Positions 18,202 through 29,466 are shown, counted from the first letter of the stretch. The stretch: 64,000 nt of DNA from Methylophilales bacterium (GCA_019823025.1 CP081940.1:1178001-1242000); one strand, 5' to 3'. Notes: generated by a model not told the origin, from the letters alone. Translations and numbers: made by a program.

Positions 18202-18216
18202 ATCTTGGGAGTTTTT

Positions 18217-19365
18217 TTGGCGTCTAAGTTGCCGGCCATACTAGTGCTTGCGGACGGAACAAAGTTTCGAGGTTTTTCAATTGGTGCTTCAGGGCACACT
18301 GTTGGTGAAGTTGTTTTCAATACTTCAATGACCGGCTATCAAGAAATAATTTCAGACCCATCTTATGCTGAACAAATAATTTCTTTTACTTACCCTCATA
18401 TTGGTAATGTCGGTATCAATGAGGAGGATTTTGAATCAGAACGAATATATTCAAAAGGTATTATTATTCATGACTTACCTTTCCAGCATTCAAACTTTAG
18501 ATCTAATTGCTCACTTTCAGAATTTCTAATTAAAAAAAATATTGTTGGTATTGCAGGCATTGATACGAGAAGTTTAACAAGGCATTTAAGAGAGCACGGT
18601 GCTCAATCTGGATGTATTTTTGCTGACAAAGATATTGATGAAACTCAAGCGCTTAAATTTGCTCAAGAATTTTCTGGTTTGTTAGGATTAGATCTGGCCC
18701 AAAAAGTTACTACAAAAACTTCCTATAATTTCAATGAGGGGGAATGGTCTCTGGGTAAGGGTTTTGAGAAAAAAATCAACAAAGACATAAATGTTGTAGC
18801 TTATGATTTCGGAATTAAAAAAAATATATTGAGAATGCTTGTATCTAGAGGCTGCAATGTTACCGTGATACCTGCAAAAACAACCTCAGATGATGTAATA
18901 GCTCTTAAACCAGATGGTGTTTTTTTATCAAATGGTCCAGGCGATCCAGAGCCATGTGAATATGCAATTAATAACATCAAGGCTTTGTTAAAAAGAAAGA
19001 TACCTATTTTTGGTATTTGTTTAGGACACCAACTTTTAGCATTAGCAAGCGGGGCAGAAACAGAGAAAATGAAATTCGGACATCATGGCGCTAACCATCC
19101 CGTTCGTGACATAGAGTCTGGAAAGGTTTATATCACAAGCCAAAATCATGGATTTTCCGTAGATCCAAAATCTTTATCCAAAAGTTTAAAAATTACGCAT
19201 CTATCATTATTTGATGAAAGTATTCAAGGTATTGAAAGATCAGATGTTCCAGCATTTGGATTTCAAGGGCATCCAGAAGCTAGCCCAGGGCCGACAGAAA
19301 TGTCCTATCTATTTGATAAATTTATTGCAATGATCAAAAAAATGCAAGGGCAAAAAAATGAGTAA
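18217..19365 (+). CDS. carA: Carbamoyl-phosphate synthase small (glutaminase) subunit
   Basis: Hydrolyses glutamine and channels ammonia to CarB for carbamoyl phosphate, used in pyrimidine and arginine synthesis. I place the start at TTG 18217 because GGGAG at 18207-18211 is 5 nt upstream. An in-frame TTG at 18205 has no ribosome site. The N-terminal CarA domain begins [11 protein letters not shown]. The class I amidotransferase domain has the nucleophile in [10 protein letters not shown] (C268) and the His/Glu of [12 protein letters not shown]. It overlaps carB by 8 nt. About 382 aa, the usual length. Confidence 0.96.
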   Translation: MASKLPAILVLADGTKFRGFSIGASGHTVGEVVFNTSMTGYQEIISDPSYAEQIISFTYPHIGNVGINEEDFESERIYSKGIIIHDLPFQHSNFRSNCSLSEFLIKKNIVGIAGIDTRSLTRHLREHGAQSGCIFADKDIDETQALKFAQEFSGLLGLDLAQKVTTKTSYNFNEGEWSLGKGFEKKINKDINVVAYDFGIKKNILRMLVSRGCNVTVIPAKTTSDDVIALKPDGVFLSNGPGDPEPCEYAINNIKALLKRKIPIFGICLGHQLLALASGAETEKMKFGHHGANHPVRDIESGKVYITSQNHGFSVDPKSLSKSLKITHLSLFDESIQGIERSDVPAFGFQGHPEASPGPTEMSYLFDKFIAMIKKMQGQKNE

Positions 19366-22300
19366 AAGAACGGACATTAAATCAATCCTAATTATAGGTG
19401 CAGGACCAATTATTATTGGACAGGCCTGTGAATTTGATTACTCTGGTGCCCAGGCATGTAAAGCTTTGAAAGAAGAAGGTTATCGCGTTATATTGGTCAA
19501 CTCAAATCCGGCAACAATTATGACCGATCCAAATATTGCGGATGCTACCTACATAGAACCAATTAAATGGGAGGTAGTGAAAAAGATAATAGAGATTGAA
19601 AAGCCTGATGCACTCCTTCCTACTATGGGTGGTCAAACCGCACTTAATTGTGCACTTGACCTTGATAAATATGGTGTTTTAAAAACCTTTAAGGTCGAGT
19701 TAATAGGTGCCTCAAAAGAAGCAATTGATAAAGCTGAGGATAGGCAGTTATTTAAACAGGCAATGAGTAAGATAGGATTGGCATCAGCAAGATCAGCGAT
19801 TGCCCATAGCCTTGAAGAGGCGATGCAAGTGCAAGCGGGTATTGGTTATCCAGCAATCATCAGACCATCTTTTACCATGGGAGGGAGTGGAGGTGGAATT
19901 GCTTATAACAAAGAGGAATTTATAACAATATGTGAAAGAGGATTAGATGCTTCTCCAACGAAAGAGTTACTTATTGAGGAATCCTTATTGGGTTGGAAAG
20001 AGTTTGAGATGGAGGTTGTTCGTGACTCAAACGATAATTGCATCATCATATGTTCAATAGAAAATCTAGATCCTATGGGTGTTCATACTGGAGATTCAAT
20101 TACTATCGCACCAGCGCAAACACTAACGGATAAAGAATATCAAATCATGAGGAACGCCTCGATAGATGTTTTAAGGGAAATAGGCGTGGATACTGGTGGC
20201 TCAAACGTCCAGTTTGCAATAAACCCGGATGATGGACGAATGGTCGTAATTGAAATGAACCCGAGAGTATCAAGATCATCAGCTCTTGCCTCTAAAGCTA
20301 CAGGCTTTCCAATTGCAAAGATTGCCGCTAAATTAGCAGTTGGATATTCTCTTGATGAATTAAGTAATGAGATTACAGGTGGCTTAACTCCCGCATCATT
20401 TGAACCTACTATTGATTACGTTGTGACTAAAATTCCACGTTTTGCTTTTGAAAAATTCCCAAATGCAGATGCACTTCTTACGACACAAATGAAATCAGTT
20501 GGAGAAGTAATGGCAATTGGTAGAAATTTCCAAGAATCTTTTCAAAAAGCATTAAGAGGTCTTGAACTTGGATACGATGGTTTAAATGAAATTTCATCAG
20601 ATAAGACCCGCATTATTAAGGAGTTAAAAGAACCCGGTGCGGATAGAATAAGGTATCTAGGTGATGCAATGAGGTTGGGTTTGTCGATAGAAGAAATATT
20701 TAATTTTACTAAAATTGACCCTTGGTTTCTATATCAGATTGAAGACCTAATAAAAAACGAAACAAAACTAAAAGCTTATAAGCTTGATGATATTGATAAG
20801 ACTTATTTATTTGAACTAAAGCAAAAGGGATTCTCAGATCATCGTATTGGATATCTTTTGGGTGCAAAAGAGAAAAGTATAAGAGATTTAAGAGCTAAAA
20901 ACCATATTCACCCAGTTTACAAAAGAGTGGATACTTGTGCAGCTGAATTTCATACAGATACCGCTTACTTATACTCCACTTATGAGCAAGAATGTGAATC
21001 ACGCCCAACATCAAATAAAAAAATAATGATACTGGGTGGTGGCCCGAATAGAATTGGACAAGGCATAGAATTTGATTACTGTTGTGTACATGCCTCACTA
21101 GCATTAAAAGAGGCTGGCTTTGAAACTATCATGGTTAATTGCAATCCTGAAACAGTTTCAACAGATTATGATATTTCTGATAGGTTGTATTTTGAATCAG
21201 TCACCTTAGAAGATGTTTTAGAAATTGTGTATAAGGAAAATCCCTTTGGTGTGATTGTCCAGTATGGAGGACAAACACCGCTCAAACTTTCCAAAGCATT
21301 AGCTGACGCCGGGGTACCTATTATTGGAACATTGCCTGATGATATCGATGCCGCTGAGGATAGAGAAAGATTCCAAAGAATCTTAAAAGATTTAAATTTA
21401 AAACAACCACCCAATAGAACTGCCAGAACGCCGGAGGAGGCAATTAAGCTTGCTCAAGAAATTGGATATCCTTTAGTCGTTCGCCCAAGTTATGTTCTTG
21501 GAGGAAGGGCTATGGAAATTGTTCATGAGCAAGAAGACTTAGAGCGATATATGAGGGAAGCTGTAAAAGTATCCCATGATTCGCCGGTGCTTTTGGATCG
21601 CTTTTTAAATGATGCAATTGAAATTGATATTGATGCTATTTCTGACGGAAAGTCTGTAGTAATCGGCGGTATCATGGAGCATATAGAACAAGCTGGGGTA
21701 CATTCAGGAGATTCAGCATGCTCACTTCCCCCGTATAGTATTGATGAAAAAAAACAGAATGAATTGATATCTCAAACGAAGAAAATGGCATCGAAACTTA
21801 ATGTTTTAGGGTTAATGAATGTTCAATTTGCTCTTCAGGGAGACGACATCTATGTATTAGAGGTAAACCCAAGAGCATCTAGAACAGTCCCATTTGTTTC
21901 GAAAGCAATTGGGAAACCGCTAGCAAAAATTGCTGCTAGATGTATGGCGGGTGAATCATTAGCTTCTCAGAAATTGACCACTGAAGTTAAGCCAAAATTT
22001 TTTTCAGTGAAAGAGGCTGTATTTCCATTTATTAAATTTCCTGGTGTTGATGTAATTCTTGGGCCCGAAATGAAATCTACAGGAGAGGTGATGGGAGTGG
22101 GGTCATCATTTGCTGAGGCATTTATCAAGTCACAAATGGGCGCATCAATGAATCTGCCGACAAAGGGAACAGCATTTATAAGTGTTAGAAAAGAGGATCA
22201 TAAAAAAATAGTTGAAGTTGCACATGCACTAAAAAAACTGGGGTTTTCTCTAGCTGCAACAAAAGGTACTGCAAAAGTTTTAACTGAAAACAATCTCGAA

Positions 22301-22561
22301 GTTCAGTATGTGAATAAAGTTGCTGAGGGGAGACCACATATTGTTGATATGATAAAAAATGATGAAATTGATTTTATTGTGAATATTACCGAAGATAAAC
22401 AGGCAATTAAAGATTCTTATGAAATTAGGAGAAATGCCTTACAGAATAAGGTGACTTACTACACTACTTTTGCAGGGGCTAAAGCAGCCTGCGTTGGCAT
22501 GAACTATTCAGATGAAATTACGGTTTCATCGCTTCAAAACTTGCATAAAAACCTCTCTTAA
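19358..22561 (+). CDS. carB: Carbamoyl-phosphate synthase large subunit
   Basis: Makes carbamoyl phosphate from bicarbonate, two ATP and CarA-derived ammonia. Two homologous ATP-grasp halves are visible. The first begins near [19 protein letters not shown], the second near [18 protein letters not shown] (residue about 560). Each half has [12 protein letters not shown] or [12 protein letters not shown] metal-binding motifs. The C-terminal MGS-like allosteric domain covers about residues 940-1067. Length 1067 aa is normal. It is translationally coupled to carA by overlap. Confidence 0.98.
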   Translation: MSKRTDIKSILIIGAGPIIIGQACEFDYSGAQACKALKEEGYRVILVNSNPATIMTDPNIADATYIEPIKWEVVKKIIEIEKPDALLPTMGGQTALNCALDLDKYGVLKTFKVELIGASKEAIDKAEDRQLFKQAMSKIGLASARSAIAHSLEEAMQVQAGIGYPAIIRPSFTMGGSGGGIAYNKEEFITICERGLDASPTKELLIEESLLGWKEFEMEVVRDSNDNCIIICSIENLDPMGVHTGDSITIAPAQTLTDKEYQIMRNASIDVLREIGVDTGGSNVQFAINPDDGRMVVIEMNPRVSRSSALASKATGFPIAKIAAKLAVGYSLDELSNEITGGLTPASFEPTIDYVVTKIPRFAFEKFPNADALLTTQMKSVGEVMAIGRNFQESFQKALRGLELGYDGLNEISSDKTRIIKELKEPGADRIRYLGDAMRLGLSIEEIFNFTKIDPWFLYQIEDLIKNETKLKAYKLDDIDKTYLFELKQKGFSDHRIGYLLGAKEKSIRDLRAKNHIHPVYKRVDTCAAEFHTDTAYLYSTYEQECESRPTSNKKIMILGGGPNRIGQGIEFDYCCVHASLALKEAGFETIMVNCNPETVSTDYDISDRLYFESVTLEDVLEIVYKENPFGVIVQYGGQTPLKLSKALADAGVPIIGTLPDDIDAAEDRERFQRILKDLNLKQPPNRTARTPEEAIKLAQEIGYPLVVRPSYVLGGRAMEIVHEQEDLERYMREAVKVSHDSPVLLDRFLNDAIEIDIDAISDGKSVVIGGIMEHIEQAGVHSGDSACSLPPYSIDEKKQNELISQTKKMASKLNVLGLMNVQFALQGDDIYVLEVNPRASRTVPFVSKAIGKPLAKIAARCMAGESLASQKLTTEVKPKFFSVKEAVFPFIKFPGVDVILGPEMKSTGEVMGVGSSFAEAFIKSQMGASMNLPTKGTAFISVRKEDHKKIVEVAHALKKLGFSLAATKGTAKVLTENNLEVQYVNKVAEGRPHIVDMIKNDEIDFIVNITEDKQAIKDSYEIRRNALQNKVTYYTTFAGAKAACVGMNYSDEITVSSLQNLHKNLS

Positions 22562-22617
22562 AATACACTCATTTCTATATAACGCTTTCAATAAAATAAA
22601 ATAATTAGGAAAAAATT

Positions 22618-23094
22618 TTGGACAAAACACCCATTACAATCAATGGTTCAGAAAAGCTTAAAGAGGAGTTAAAGATCTTAAAAAGTGTGGAAAGGCCTGA
22701 AGTTATTGCTGCTATTGCTGAAGCCAGAGCTCAAGGAGATCTCTCTGAAAATGCTGAATACGATGCTGCTAAAGAAAAGCAAGGGTTTATTGAGGGAAGA
22801 ATCGCTGATATTGAAGCAAAGTTATCTAACTGCATCATTATTGACCCGGCAGAACTTCAAAAAGATGGGCGATGTGTATTTGGAACGACTGTTGTTATTC
22901 AGGATCTAGATTCTGAGGATGAGGCTGAATACCAAATTGTTGGAGATGACGAGGCAGATATTAAGGAAAAGAAGATCTCAATCAGCTCGCCATTGGCAAA
23001 AGCACTTATTGGAAAAGAAAACGAAGATATTGTCGAATTTGAGTCACCCGGTGGATTGAAGACCTATGAAATTTTAAAAGTAAAATACTTATAA
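22618..23094 (+). CDS. greA: Transcription elongation factor GreA
   Basis: Stimulates transcript cleavage by backtracked RNA polymerase. The N-terminal coiled coil carries [19 protein letters not shown] with the acidic tip D-x-x-E. The C-terminal FKBP-like domain includes [11 protein letters not shown] and [12 protein letters not shown]. The start is a TTG with AGGA 7 nt upstream, and no ATG is available before the conserved N-terminus. Length 158 aa is typical. It sits in the common carB-greA-DUF4149 order. Confidence 0.97.
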   Translation: MDKTPITINGSEKLKEELKILKSVERPEVIAAIAEARAQGDLSENAEYDAAKEKQGFIEGRIADIEAKLSNCIIIDPAELQKDGRCVFGTTVVIQDLDSEDEAEYQIVGDDEADIKEKKISISSPLAKALIGKENEDIVEFESPGGLKTYEILKVKYL

Positions 23095-23099
23095 AAACC

Positions 23100-23546
23100 A
23101 TGAATCCTTTTTTAAACAAATTAAGTTTCATTTTTACAAGCATTTGGGTTGGAGGTCTATGGGCAATGCTTATGGTGACTTATGTAATTTTTAACATTAT
23201 TCCTAGCTCTTATATTGCTGGTGTGATTGTTTCTAATTTATTTACTTATATTAATATCTTTGGAATGGTTACCCTTGTTTTAGCGTTGATATATGGATTC
23301 CATATCGAATCTATTAGGTTTTTTAAAAAAATTCAAGCGTGGCTAGTACTTTTTATTTTAGTAATCGTTTGCATTAGTTTTTTCGGAATCAATCCCATTT
23401 TAGAGGCTTTAAAAGTAGAAGCCTTTCCAAAAGAAGTCATGGAAAGTGTTTTTGCGGATAGGTTTTCAGCATGGCATGGGATCGCAAGCATTGCCTATTT
23501 AATTCAGTGTATTTTAGGAATATTTTTACTATTAAAGAGCAGGTAG
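23100..23546 (+). CDS. DUF4149-like integral membrane protein
   Basis: A 148-residue protein with four hydrophobic segments, at about residues 5-30, 40-67, 75-97 and 125-146. A charged segment with KVEAFPKEVMESVFADRFSAWHG precedes the last helix. The IWVGGLW motif in helix 1 and the late SAWHG motif fit the DUF4149/TMEM205-like family. Function is unknown. It starts 5 nt after greA and meets yhbY end-to-end with 1 nt between. Its position between greA and yhbY/rlmE is conserved in betaproteobacteria. Confidence 0.75.
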   Translation: MNPFLNKLSFIFTSIWVGGLWAMLMVTYVIFNIIPSSYIAGVIVSNLFTYINIFGMVTLVLALIYGFHIESIRFFKKIQAWLVLFILVIVCISFFGINPILEALKVEAFPKEVMESVFADRFSAWHGIASIAYLIQCILGIFLLLKSR

Positions 23547-23547
23547 T

Positions 23548-23835
23548 CTAGGGTAGTATTATTTTTGATGGCTCATTGGCTTTAAAAATTACTATTTGCA
23601 TGCCAATCTGATTGATTGCTTGCCCATTAGTTTTTTTACAAACCTCATCAAGTAAAAGTTTTCTTTTAGCTTTTTCTTTTTCTTGGAGCTTTATTTTAAT
23701 GAGTTCGTGGGCTTTCAAACTGACTATAATTTCATTAATTACGGAATCAGTCAGTCCTTTGTGTCCAATCTTTACCACGGGATTAAGCTTATGAGAAAGA
23801 GCCTTGAGGTGAGCCACTTGTTTTGAACTTAACAT
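23548..23835 (-). CDS. yhbY: YhbY / CRS1-CRM family RNA-binding protein
   Basis: A small CRM-domain protein that binds pre-50S ribosomal particles. The signature LKALSHKLNPVVKIGHKGLT opens the protein (residues 10-29). An alpha-beta fold with LKAHELIKIKL follows and the end is VIFKANEPSKIILP. Length 95 aa is normal. It is divergent from rlmE, the common yhbY/rlmE/ftsH gene group, which links it to ribosome assembly. Confidence 0.93.
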   Translation of the reverse strand: MLSSKQVAHLKALSHKLNPVVKIGHKGLTDSVINEIIVSLKAHELIKIKLQEKEKAKRKLLLDEVCKKTNGQAINQIGMQIVIFKANEPSKIILP

Positions 23836-23878
23836 ATATAAGAAGATAGTTATTTAAATTTTAGGCCTAGTGTATCAG

Positions 23879-24502
23879 ATGAGTAAAGCCAACAATAGTA
23901 AAAACTGGATAAAAGGTCATGTAAAAGACCCGTTTGTCATTCAGGCACAAAAAGATGGATATCGCTCGCGGGCCGCATATAAATTAATCGAAATTGATAA
24001 AAAGTATAAAATTATTAAATCAGGTATTACCGCAGTAGATTTAGGGGCTGCTCCCGGAGGGTGGTCTCAAGTTTTATCAAAAAAAATAGGCTTTAAGGGA
24101 AAGGTCGTCGGTATAGATTTGTTAGAAGTATCGCCCATTAAAGGCATAAATTTTATTCAAGGTGATTTTATGCAAGAAGAGATATTGAATGAAATGGTTG
24201 ATAAGCTAGAAAATAAGCCCGTAGACCTTGTAATTTCAGATATGGCCCCCAATATTAGTGGTGTAAAGATGGTTGACCAACAAAAAGCTAATTATTTGAA
24301 TGAATTGGCCTTTGATTTTGCTACAAAACATTTGAAACAAAATGGTCATTTTCTGGTCAAGTCATTTGTTGGTAAAGATTTTGAAGAGTTTGTTAAAAAT
24401 TTGAGATCTTGCTTTAAAAAAGTTTATAAAATTAAGCCAGATTCATCGAGAAGCAGAAGTGCAGAAATATTTTTATTAGGCTATGAGTTTTGTAGCAGTT
24501 AA
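23879..24502 (+). CDS. rlmE: 23S rRNA (uridine(2552)-2'-O)-methyltransferase
   Basis: FtsJ-family enzyme that 2'-O-methylates U2552 in the 23S A-loop late in 50S assembly. The opening YRSRAAYKLIEI supplies the first catalytic Lys. SAM binding uses DLGAAPGGWSQ and the catalytic Asp lies in SDMAPN. A third residue is the Lys in LVKSFVG. I prefer the ATG at 23879 over the in-frame GTG at 23870, since it leaves the usual short N-terminus. ftsH follows after 72 nt. Confidence 0.95.
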   Translation: MSKANNSKNWIKGHVKDPFVIQAQKDGYRSRAAYKLIEIDKKYKIIKSGITAVDLGAAPGGWSQVLSKKIGFKGKVVGIDLLEVSPIKGINFIQGDFMQEEILNEMVDKLENKPVDLVISDMAPNISGVKMVDQQKANYLNELAFDFATKHLKQNGHFLVKSFVGKDFEEFVKNLRSCFKKVYKIKPDSSRSRSAEIFLLGYEFCSS

Positions 24503-24574
24503 ATTAACTGTTTTAATTTTTTATTAGTTATAATTAAGACAATAAGCAATTATCTATTTTTTAAGGACTAAACA

Positions 24575-26467
24575 TTGAATAAAAATTTACTCAAGAGTAT
24601 CGGTATTTGGATTGCAATAGGCATCATAATGATGACCATATTTAACCAATTTTCCTCTTCATCAAGACTTGAAAACAAACTTGTTTATTCTCAATTCATG
24701 GATCAGGTGAAATCTGGAAATATAGAAAAGGTGAGAATCGACGGTCAAAACATAACAGGCACAACTAACAACGGTAAAAAATTCTCAACTTTCGCCCCTA
24801 CAGACCCATGGCTTGTTTCAGATTTATTAAAAAACGGTGTGGTGGTTGAAGCTCAACCTGCTGAAAAGCAATCATTCTTGGCAAGCATATTCATATCTTG
24901 GTTCCCAATGATACTTTTGATTGGTGTATGGATTTTCTTCATGAAACAAATGCAGGGTGGCGGAAAAGGTGGAGGTCCATTCTCCTTTGGCAAAAGTAAA
25001 GCAAGGCAATTAGATCAAACTTCAAACAAAACTACTTTTAAAGATGTTGCTGGTTGTGATGAAGCTAAGGAAGAGGTAACTGAAATGGTCGACTTCTTAA
25101 AAGATCCGGCTAAATTTCATAAACTAGGCGGTAGAATTCCTAGAGGTGTTCTGCTTGTAGGCCCTCCAGGCACTGGTAAGACTTTGCTTGCACGTGCAGT
25201 TGCTGGTGAAGCGAAAGTCCCATTCTTTACTATATCTGGGTCAGATTTTGTAGAAATGTTTGTAGGTGTAGGTGCAGCGAGAGTGAGAGATATGTTTGAA
25301 CAAGCTAAGAAAAGCTCCCCTTGCATTATTTTTATCGATGAGATTGATGCAGTGGGAAGAAGTAGAGGAGCTGGTACGGGTGGTGGAAATGACGAAAGAG
25401 AACAAACATTAAACCAGTTACTTGTTGAGCTTGATGGTTTTGAGCCAAGTTCAGGTGTGATTGTAGTTGCTGCGACAAACCGTGCAGACGTTTTAGATAA
25501 AGCTTTACTTAGACCAGGCAGATTTGATCGACAAATAATGGTTGGATTACCAGACATTAAAGGCAGGGAAGAGATTCTTCATGTACACATGAGAAAAATT
25601 CCAACTGATAATGATGTGAAAGCAGATATTTTGGCAAGGGGAACTCCTGGATTTTCAGGTGCTGATTTAGCTAATTTAGTTAACGAAGCGGCTCTTTTTG
25701 CAGCAAGAAGTAATAAATCCATCGTAGATATGGAAGACTTCGAACAAGCAAAAGATAAAATCTATATGGGCCCTGAAAGAAAGTCACTGGTAATGCGTGA
25801 AGAAGAGCGCATGAATACTGCTTACCATGAATCTGGTCATGCGGTAGTTGCTAAATTATTGCCAAATGCTGACCCAGTTCATAAAGTAACGATTATGCCT
25901 AGAGGTTATGCATTAGGTTTAACATGGCAGCTTCCAGAATTTGATAGGTTTAGCAACTTTAAAACAAAGATGCTCGAAGAGATATCCATACTATTTGGCG
26001 GTCGTATTGCTGAAGAGGTATTCATGAAACAGATGTCTACAGGTGCTGGAAATGATTTTGAAAGAGCAACAAAGCTTGCAAGAGATATGGTGACCAAATA
26101 TGGCATGTCAGATAAGCTCGGAACGATGGTTTATGCAGATGAAAATCAAGAGTCATTCTTTGGTGCACCCAAGGCAATATCACAAGCGACACAACAGTTA
26201 GTCGATGCTGAAATCAAATCTATTTTAGATAAGCAGTATTCAATTGCCAGAAAACTGATTGAAAAAAATAAAAAGAAAATTGAGGCCATGACAAAAGCTT
26301 TACTTGAATATGAAACCATTGATAGTGATCAAATTGATGACGTGATGGCAGGGAAAAAAGTGAGAGCCCCTAAGACTTCTAAGTCATCTAGTGATAAAAA
26401 AATGCCTCCTTCTGGTAAGGCACCCACAAGCAGCATCAAGCCACAACCCGCAACTAAATCTAGATAA
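24575..26467 (+). CDS. ftsH: ATP-dependent zinc metalloprotease FtsH
   Basis: Membrane-anchored AAA+ protease that degrades misfolded membrane proteins and short-lived regulators such as RpoH and LpxC. The first TM helix is near residues 7-25, a periplasmic part spans about 28-105 and the second TM is near 106-124. Walker A GPPGTGKT is at 196-203 and Walker [13 protein letters not shown] follows. The zinc motif HESGH is near residue 420. The start is TTG with AAGGA 7 nt upstream. The Ser/Lys/Pro-rich tail is probably disordered. Length 630 aa is typical. Confidence 0.98.
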   Translation: MNKNLLKSIGIWIAIGIIMMTIFNQFSSSSRLENKLVYSQFMDQVKSGNIEKVRIDGQNITGTTNNGKKFSTFAPTDPWLVSDLLKNGVVVEAQPAEKQSFLASIFISWFPMILLIGVWIFFMKQMQGGGKGGGPFSFGKSKARQLDQTSNKTTFKDVAGCDEAKEEVTEMVDFLKDPAKFHKLGGRIPRGVLLVGPPGTGKTLLARAVAGEAKVPFFTISGSDFVEMFVGVGAARVRDMFEQAKKSSPCIIFIDEIDAVGRSRGAGTGGGNDEREQTLNQLLVELDGFEPSSGVIVVAATNRADVLDKALLRPGRFDRQIMVGLPDIKGREEILHVHMRKIPTDNDVKADILARGTPGFSGADLANLVNEAALFAARSNKSIVDMEDFEQAKDKIYMGPERKSLVMREEERMNTAYHESGHAVVAKLLPNADPVHKVTIMPRGYALGLTWQLPEFDRFSNFKTKMLEEISILFGGRIAEEVFMKQMSTGAGNDFERATKLARDMVTKYGMSDKLGTMVYADENQESFFGAPKAISQATQQLVDAEIKSILDKQYSIARKLIEKNKKKIEAMTKALLEYETIDSDQIDDVMAGKKVRAPKTSKSSSDKKMPPSGKAPTSSIKPQPATKSR

Positions 26468-26471
26468 AAAA

Positions 26472-26499
26472 AAGGGGGCGAAAGCCTCCTTATTTTTTT
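26472..26499 (+). terminator. Rho-independent terminator after ftsH, abutting the folP start
   Basis: AAGGGGGC (26472-26479), loop GAAA, GCCTCCTT (26484-26491) form an 8-bp stem with one G-T pair and a stable tetraloop. A T7 run at 26493-26499 follows. The next base is the A of the folP ATG, so folP expression needs readthrough or a promoter inside ftsH. Confidence 0.85.
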
Positions 26500-27315
26500 A
26501 TGAATAAAATCTCGCAACTTCTTAAATCAAATACAAGACCACTGATTATGGGGGTGTTAAATTTAACTCCTGACTCCTTTTCTGATGGAGGAAAATATAA
26601 TGAGATAGATCTAGCTTTGAAACGTGTTGAATATATGATTGAATCTGGCGCAGATATTATTGATATCGGGGCAGAGTCCTCACGCCCAGGTGCTGAAATT
26701 ATTTCTGTTGATGATGAGAGAGAAAGATTAGAGCCCACTTTAAAAGAAATTAAAAAAGTTTTTGATGTCCCAATTTCAATTGATACTTATAAACCAGAAA
26801 TTATGAAGCTCACAATTGATTATGGTATTGATATGATTAATGATATCTATGCTTTACAAAAATCTGGAACAATTGAAGTTATATCAAATTCAAATGTTCT
26901 TGTGTGTTTGATGCACATGCAAAATTCTCCAAAAAATATGCAAAACTCACCTCATTATAAAAATATAATATTAGAGGTTGAGTCATTCTTTAAAGATCGT
27001 ACGGCTGTGCTTAATAAGGCAGGTATTAAAAACGAAAGAATAATGCTTGACCCTGGCTTTGGTTTTGGAAAAGCCTTTGAGCATAATATTGATTTATTTA
27101 AAAAAATTAATCAATTTACAAAATTATCTTTTCCACTTTTAGTTGGTGTTTCAAGAAAATCGATGGTAAAAAAAATGGTAGGTAATATAGAAAATGATAT
27201 CATTCAAGCAAGTGTATTACTTGCTTGTTTGGCAGCTCAAAATGGTGCTAAAATTTTGCGCGTCCATGACGTAAAAGAAACATTTAATGCTATATCTGTT
27301 CTTCAAGCTGTATAA
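26500..27315 (+). CDS. folP: Dihydropteroate synthase
   Basis: Joins p-aminobenzoate to 6-hydroxymethyl-dihydropterin diphosphate in folate synthesis. Pterin-site motifs are MGVLNLTPDSFSDGG (residues 17-31), GAESSRPGAE and DPGFGFGK. Length 271 aa is normal. The start codon follows the last T of the ftsH terminator directly and has no ordinary ribosome site, which is unusual. No later start would keep the conserved N-terminal motif. The ftsH-folP-glmM order is conserved across proteobacteria. Confidence 0.96.
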   Translation: MNKISQLLKSNTRPLIMGVLNLTPDSFSDGGKYNEIDLALKRVEYMIESGADIIDIGAESSRPGAEIISVDDERERLEPTLKEIKKVFDVPISIDTYKPEIMKLTIDYGIDMINDIYALQKSGTIEVISNSNVLVCLMHMQNSPKNMQNSPHYKNIILEVESFFKDRTAVLNKAGIKNERIMLDPGFGFGKAFEHNIDLFKKINQFTKLSFPLLVGVSRKSMVKKMVGNIENDIIQASVLLACLAAQNGAKILRVHDVKETFNAISVLQAV

Positions 27316-27324
27316 GGGAGCTGT

Positions 27325-28668
27325 GTGAAAAAAAAATATTTTGGTACCGATGGTATTAGGGGAAAAGTAGGAAATTCACCGATTACGGCAGAGTTTTTTG
27401 TCAAGTTAGGATACGCCGCTGGGATTGTATTATCACGAATAAATAAACGCAGCAAAAAACCCACGGTAATCATAGGAAAAGATACTCGGATTTCAGGTTA
27501 CATGCTTGAATCTGCACTTGAGGCTGGATTTTCAAGTGCGGGAGTCAACGTTCTCCTTACTGGACCAATTCCTACACCAGCAATAGCGTATCTAACACGC
27601 TCAGGTACAGCTGATTTTGGTGTTGTTATCTCAGCATCTCATAATCCTTATGATGATAATGGAGTCAAATTTTTCTCCTCAAAAGGTTTAAAGTTGTCTG
27701 ATGAAATCGAATGTGAAATTGAATCTTTAATTGATCAAAAAATAGAGCAAGTTTTACCTAGCAAATTGGGTAAGGCACAAAGAGCAGAAAATTATGTAAA
27801 GCAATATATTGAATTCTGTGAAAATACTTTCTCAAAAAAATTATCTTTAAAAGGGCTAACCATTGTTTTAGATTGTGCTAATGGTGCAACCTATCATATA
27901 GCCCCTGTTATTTTTTCTAATCTCGGTGCAAATATTATTACTGTTAATGATGAACCGGACGGTTTGAACATTAATAAAAAGGCAGGTTCTGTATATCCAA
28001 AAAATTTACAGGCAGCAGTATCTTTACATAATGCAGATATAGGAATTGCATTTGATGGGGATGGTGACCGTGTGATTATGGTTGATGAAAAGGGAACGCT
28101 AGTCGATGGCGATCAGTTACTTTATTTGATAATGCAATTTTATATTAAAGAAGGTTATGAATTTGGTGGAGTTGTTGGAACTCATATGACTAATTTAGCT
28201 TTCGAAGAAAAGTGCAAATCGCAATCAATTCCTTTTGCTAGGGCAAATGTTGGAGATCGATATGTATCTGAGGAGTTAGATAGAAGGAAGTGGATTTTAG
28301 GAGGCGAGAACTCTGGACATATCTTAGTTAAAAATTTACATTCAACTGGAGATGGAATAATTTCAGCCCTACAAGTCTTATCCTATTTAGTAAAAAATAA
28401 AAAAAGCTTAAAAAGTGCACTTACTGAAATACAGCTTTATCCTCAAATACTAATCAATATACCTACTGAAAATAAAGTTAATTTAAAATCAAAGACTGTT
28501 AAAAATGCTATCAAAGAATCAGAAATTATTATGAAGGGTAAGGGCCGAATATTAATTCGCGCATCTGGTACTCAACCTTTAGTGAGAGTGATGACCGAGG
28601 GCCCTTTGCGTAAAGAAGTTTTAAAAGCGGCAAAGTTTTTGACAGAAAAAATTAAAGAAATTATTTAA
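27325..28668 (+). CDS. glmM: Phosphoglucosamine mutase
   Basis: Converts glucosamine 6-phosphate to glucosamine 1-phosphate for UDP-GlcNAc, the precursor of peptidoglycan and LPS. The N-terminus KKYFGTDGIRG is diagnostic. The phosphoserine loop ISASHNPYDDNG is near residues 101-112 and the metal loop DGDGDR near 245. The start is GTG, with GGGAG upstream. Length 447 aa is typical. It ends 3 nt from the convergent end of pstB. Confidence 0.97.
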   Translation: MKKKYFGTDGIRGKVGNSPITAEFFVKLGYAAGIVLSRINKRSKKPTVIIGKDTRISGYMLESALEAGFSSAGVNVLLTGPIPTPAIAYLTRSGTADFGVVISASHNPYDDNGVKFFSSKGLKLSDEIECEIESLIDQKIEQVLPSKLGKAQRAENYVKQYIEFCENTFSKKLSLKGLTIVLDCANGATYHIAPVIFSNLGANIITVNDEPDGLNINKKAGSVYPKNLQAAVSLHNADIGIAFDGDGDRVIMVDEKGTLVDGDQLLYLIMQFYIKEGYEFGGVVGTHMTNLAFEEKCKSQSIPFARANVGDRYVSEELDRRKWILGGENSGHILVKNLHSTGDGIISALQVLSYLVKNKKSLKSALTEIQLYPQILINIPTENKVNLKSKTVKNAIKESEIIMKGKGRILIRASGTQPLVRVMTEGPLRKEVLKAAKFLTEKIKEII

Positions 28669-28671
28669 ACG

Positions 28672-29466
28672 TTATCCAAACTTACCGGTAATGTAATCTT
28701 CAGTTTCCTTTTTACTGGGGTTGGTAAACACCTTATCTGTTTCATCGTGTTCTACTAATTCTCCGAGGTACATATAGGCAGTATAGTCAGAAATTCTAGC
28801 TGCTTGTTGCATATTGTGTGTCACAATTAAAATAGATAATTTTTCTTTTAAACCAGCCATTAATTCTTCAATATTCATCGTTGCTATCGGATCAAGAGCT
28901 GAGGTTGGCTCATCAAACAACATGATTTCAGGATCAGTCGCTAAAGCTCTAGCAATACACAATCTTTGTTGTTGCCCTCCTGAAAGGTTGAATGCAAGAT
29001 CGTGAAGCCTTTTTTTCACCTCATCCCATAAAGAAGCGCCTTTAAGAGCCTCTTCAACTTTATCATCAAGCACTCGTTTATTTTTTTCACCACGAACACG
29101 TAATCCGTATGCAACGTTTTCATATATTGATTTAGGAAATGGATTTGGTTTTTGAAACACCATGCTGATTCGCATTCTAACTTCAATAGGATCTACGCGC
29201 TTATCTAAGATATTTGTATTATCTGGATGAAGAATGATTTCACCATCATATTTATTCCCAGGGTATAAATCATGCATACGATTAAAACATCTTAAGAAAG
29301 TTGATTTACCACACCCAGAAGGACCAATTAAGGCAGTTATCTTATTCTCATAAACGGGCAGACTTATTTTTTTAAGTGCCTGAGTTCCATCCGCATAAGA
29401 AAAATTAAGAGAATTAGCTTCTGCTTTAATAATTTCCTTGGGATGCTTTCTTTTTTTATCTACCAT
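28672..29466 (-). CDS. pstB: Phosphate ABC transporter ATP-binding protein PstB
   Basis: Nucleotide-binding subunit of the high-affinity phosphate importer PstSCAB. Walker A GPSGCGKS is at residues 48-55, the signature LSGGQQQR near 165 and Walker [14 protein letters not shown] next. [20 protein letters not shown] is PstB-specific. Length 264 aa is normal. It overlaps the pstA stop by 7 nt. No phoU follows: the next gene is glmM on the other strand. Confidence 0.97.
   Translation of the reverse strand: MVDKKRKHPKEIIKAEANSLNFSYADGTQALKKISLPVYENKITALIGPSGCGKSTFLRCFNRMHDLYPGNKYDGEIILHPDNTNILDKRVDPIEVRMRISMVFQKPNPFPKSIYENVAYGLRVRGEKNKRVLDDKVEEALKGASLWDEVKKRLHDLAFNLSGGQQQRLCIARALATDPEIMLFDEPTSALDPIATMNIEELMAGLKEKLSILIVTHNMQQAARISDYTAYMYLGELVEHDETDKVFTNPSKKETEDYITGKFG

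Noticed and set aside
25117..25557. 146-codon minus-strand ORF inside ftsH
   Set aside because: Antisense to the AAA+ domain; no family features.
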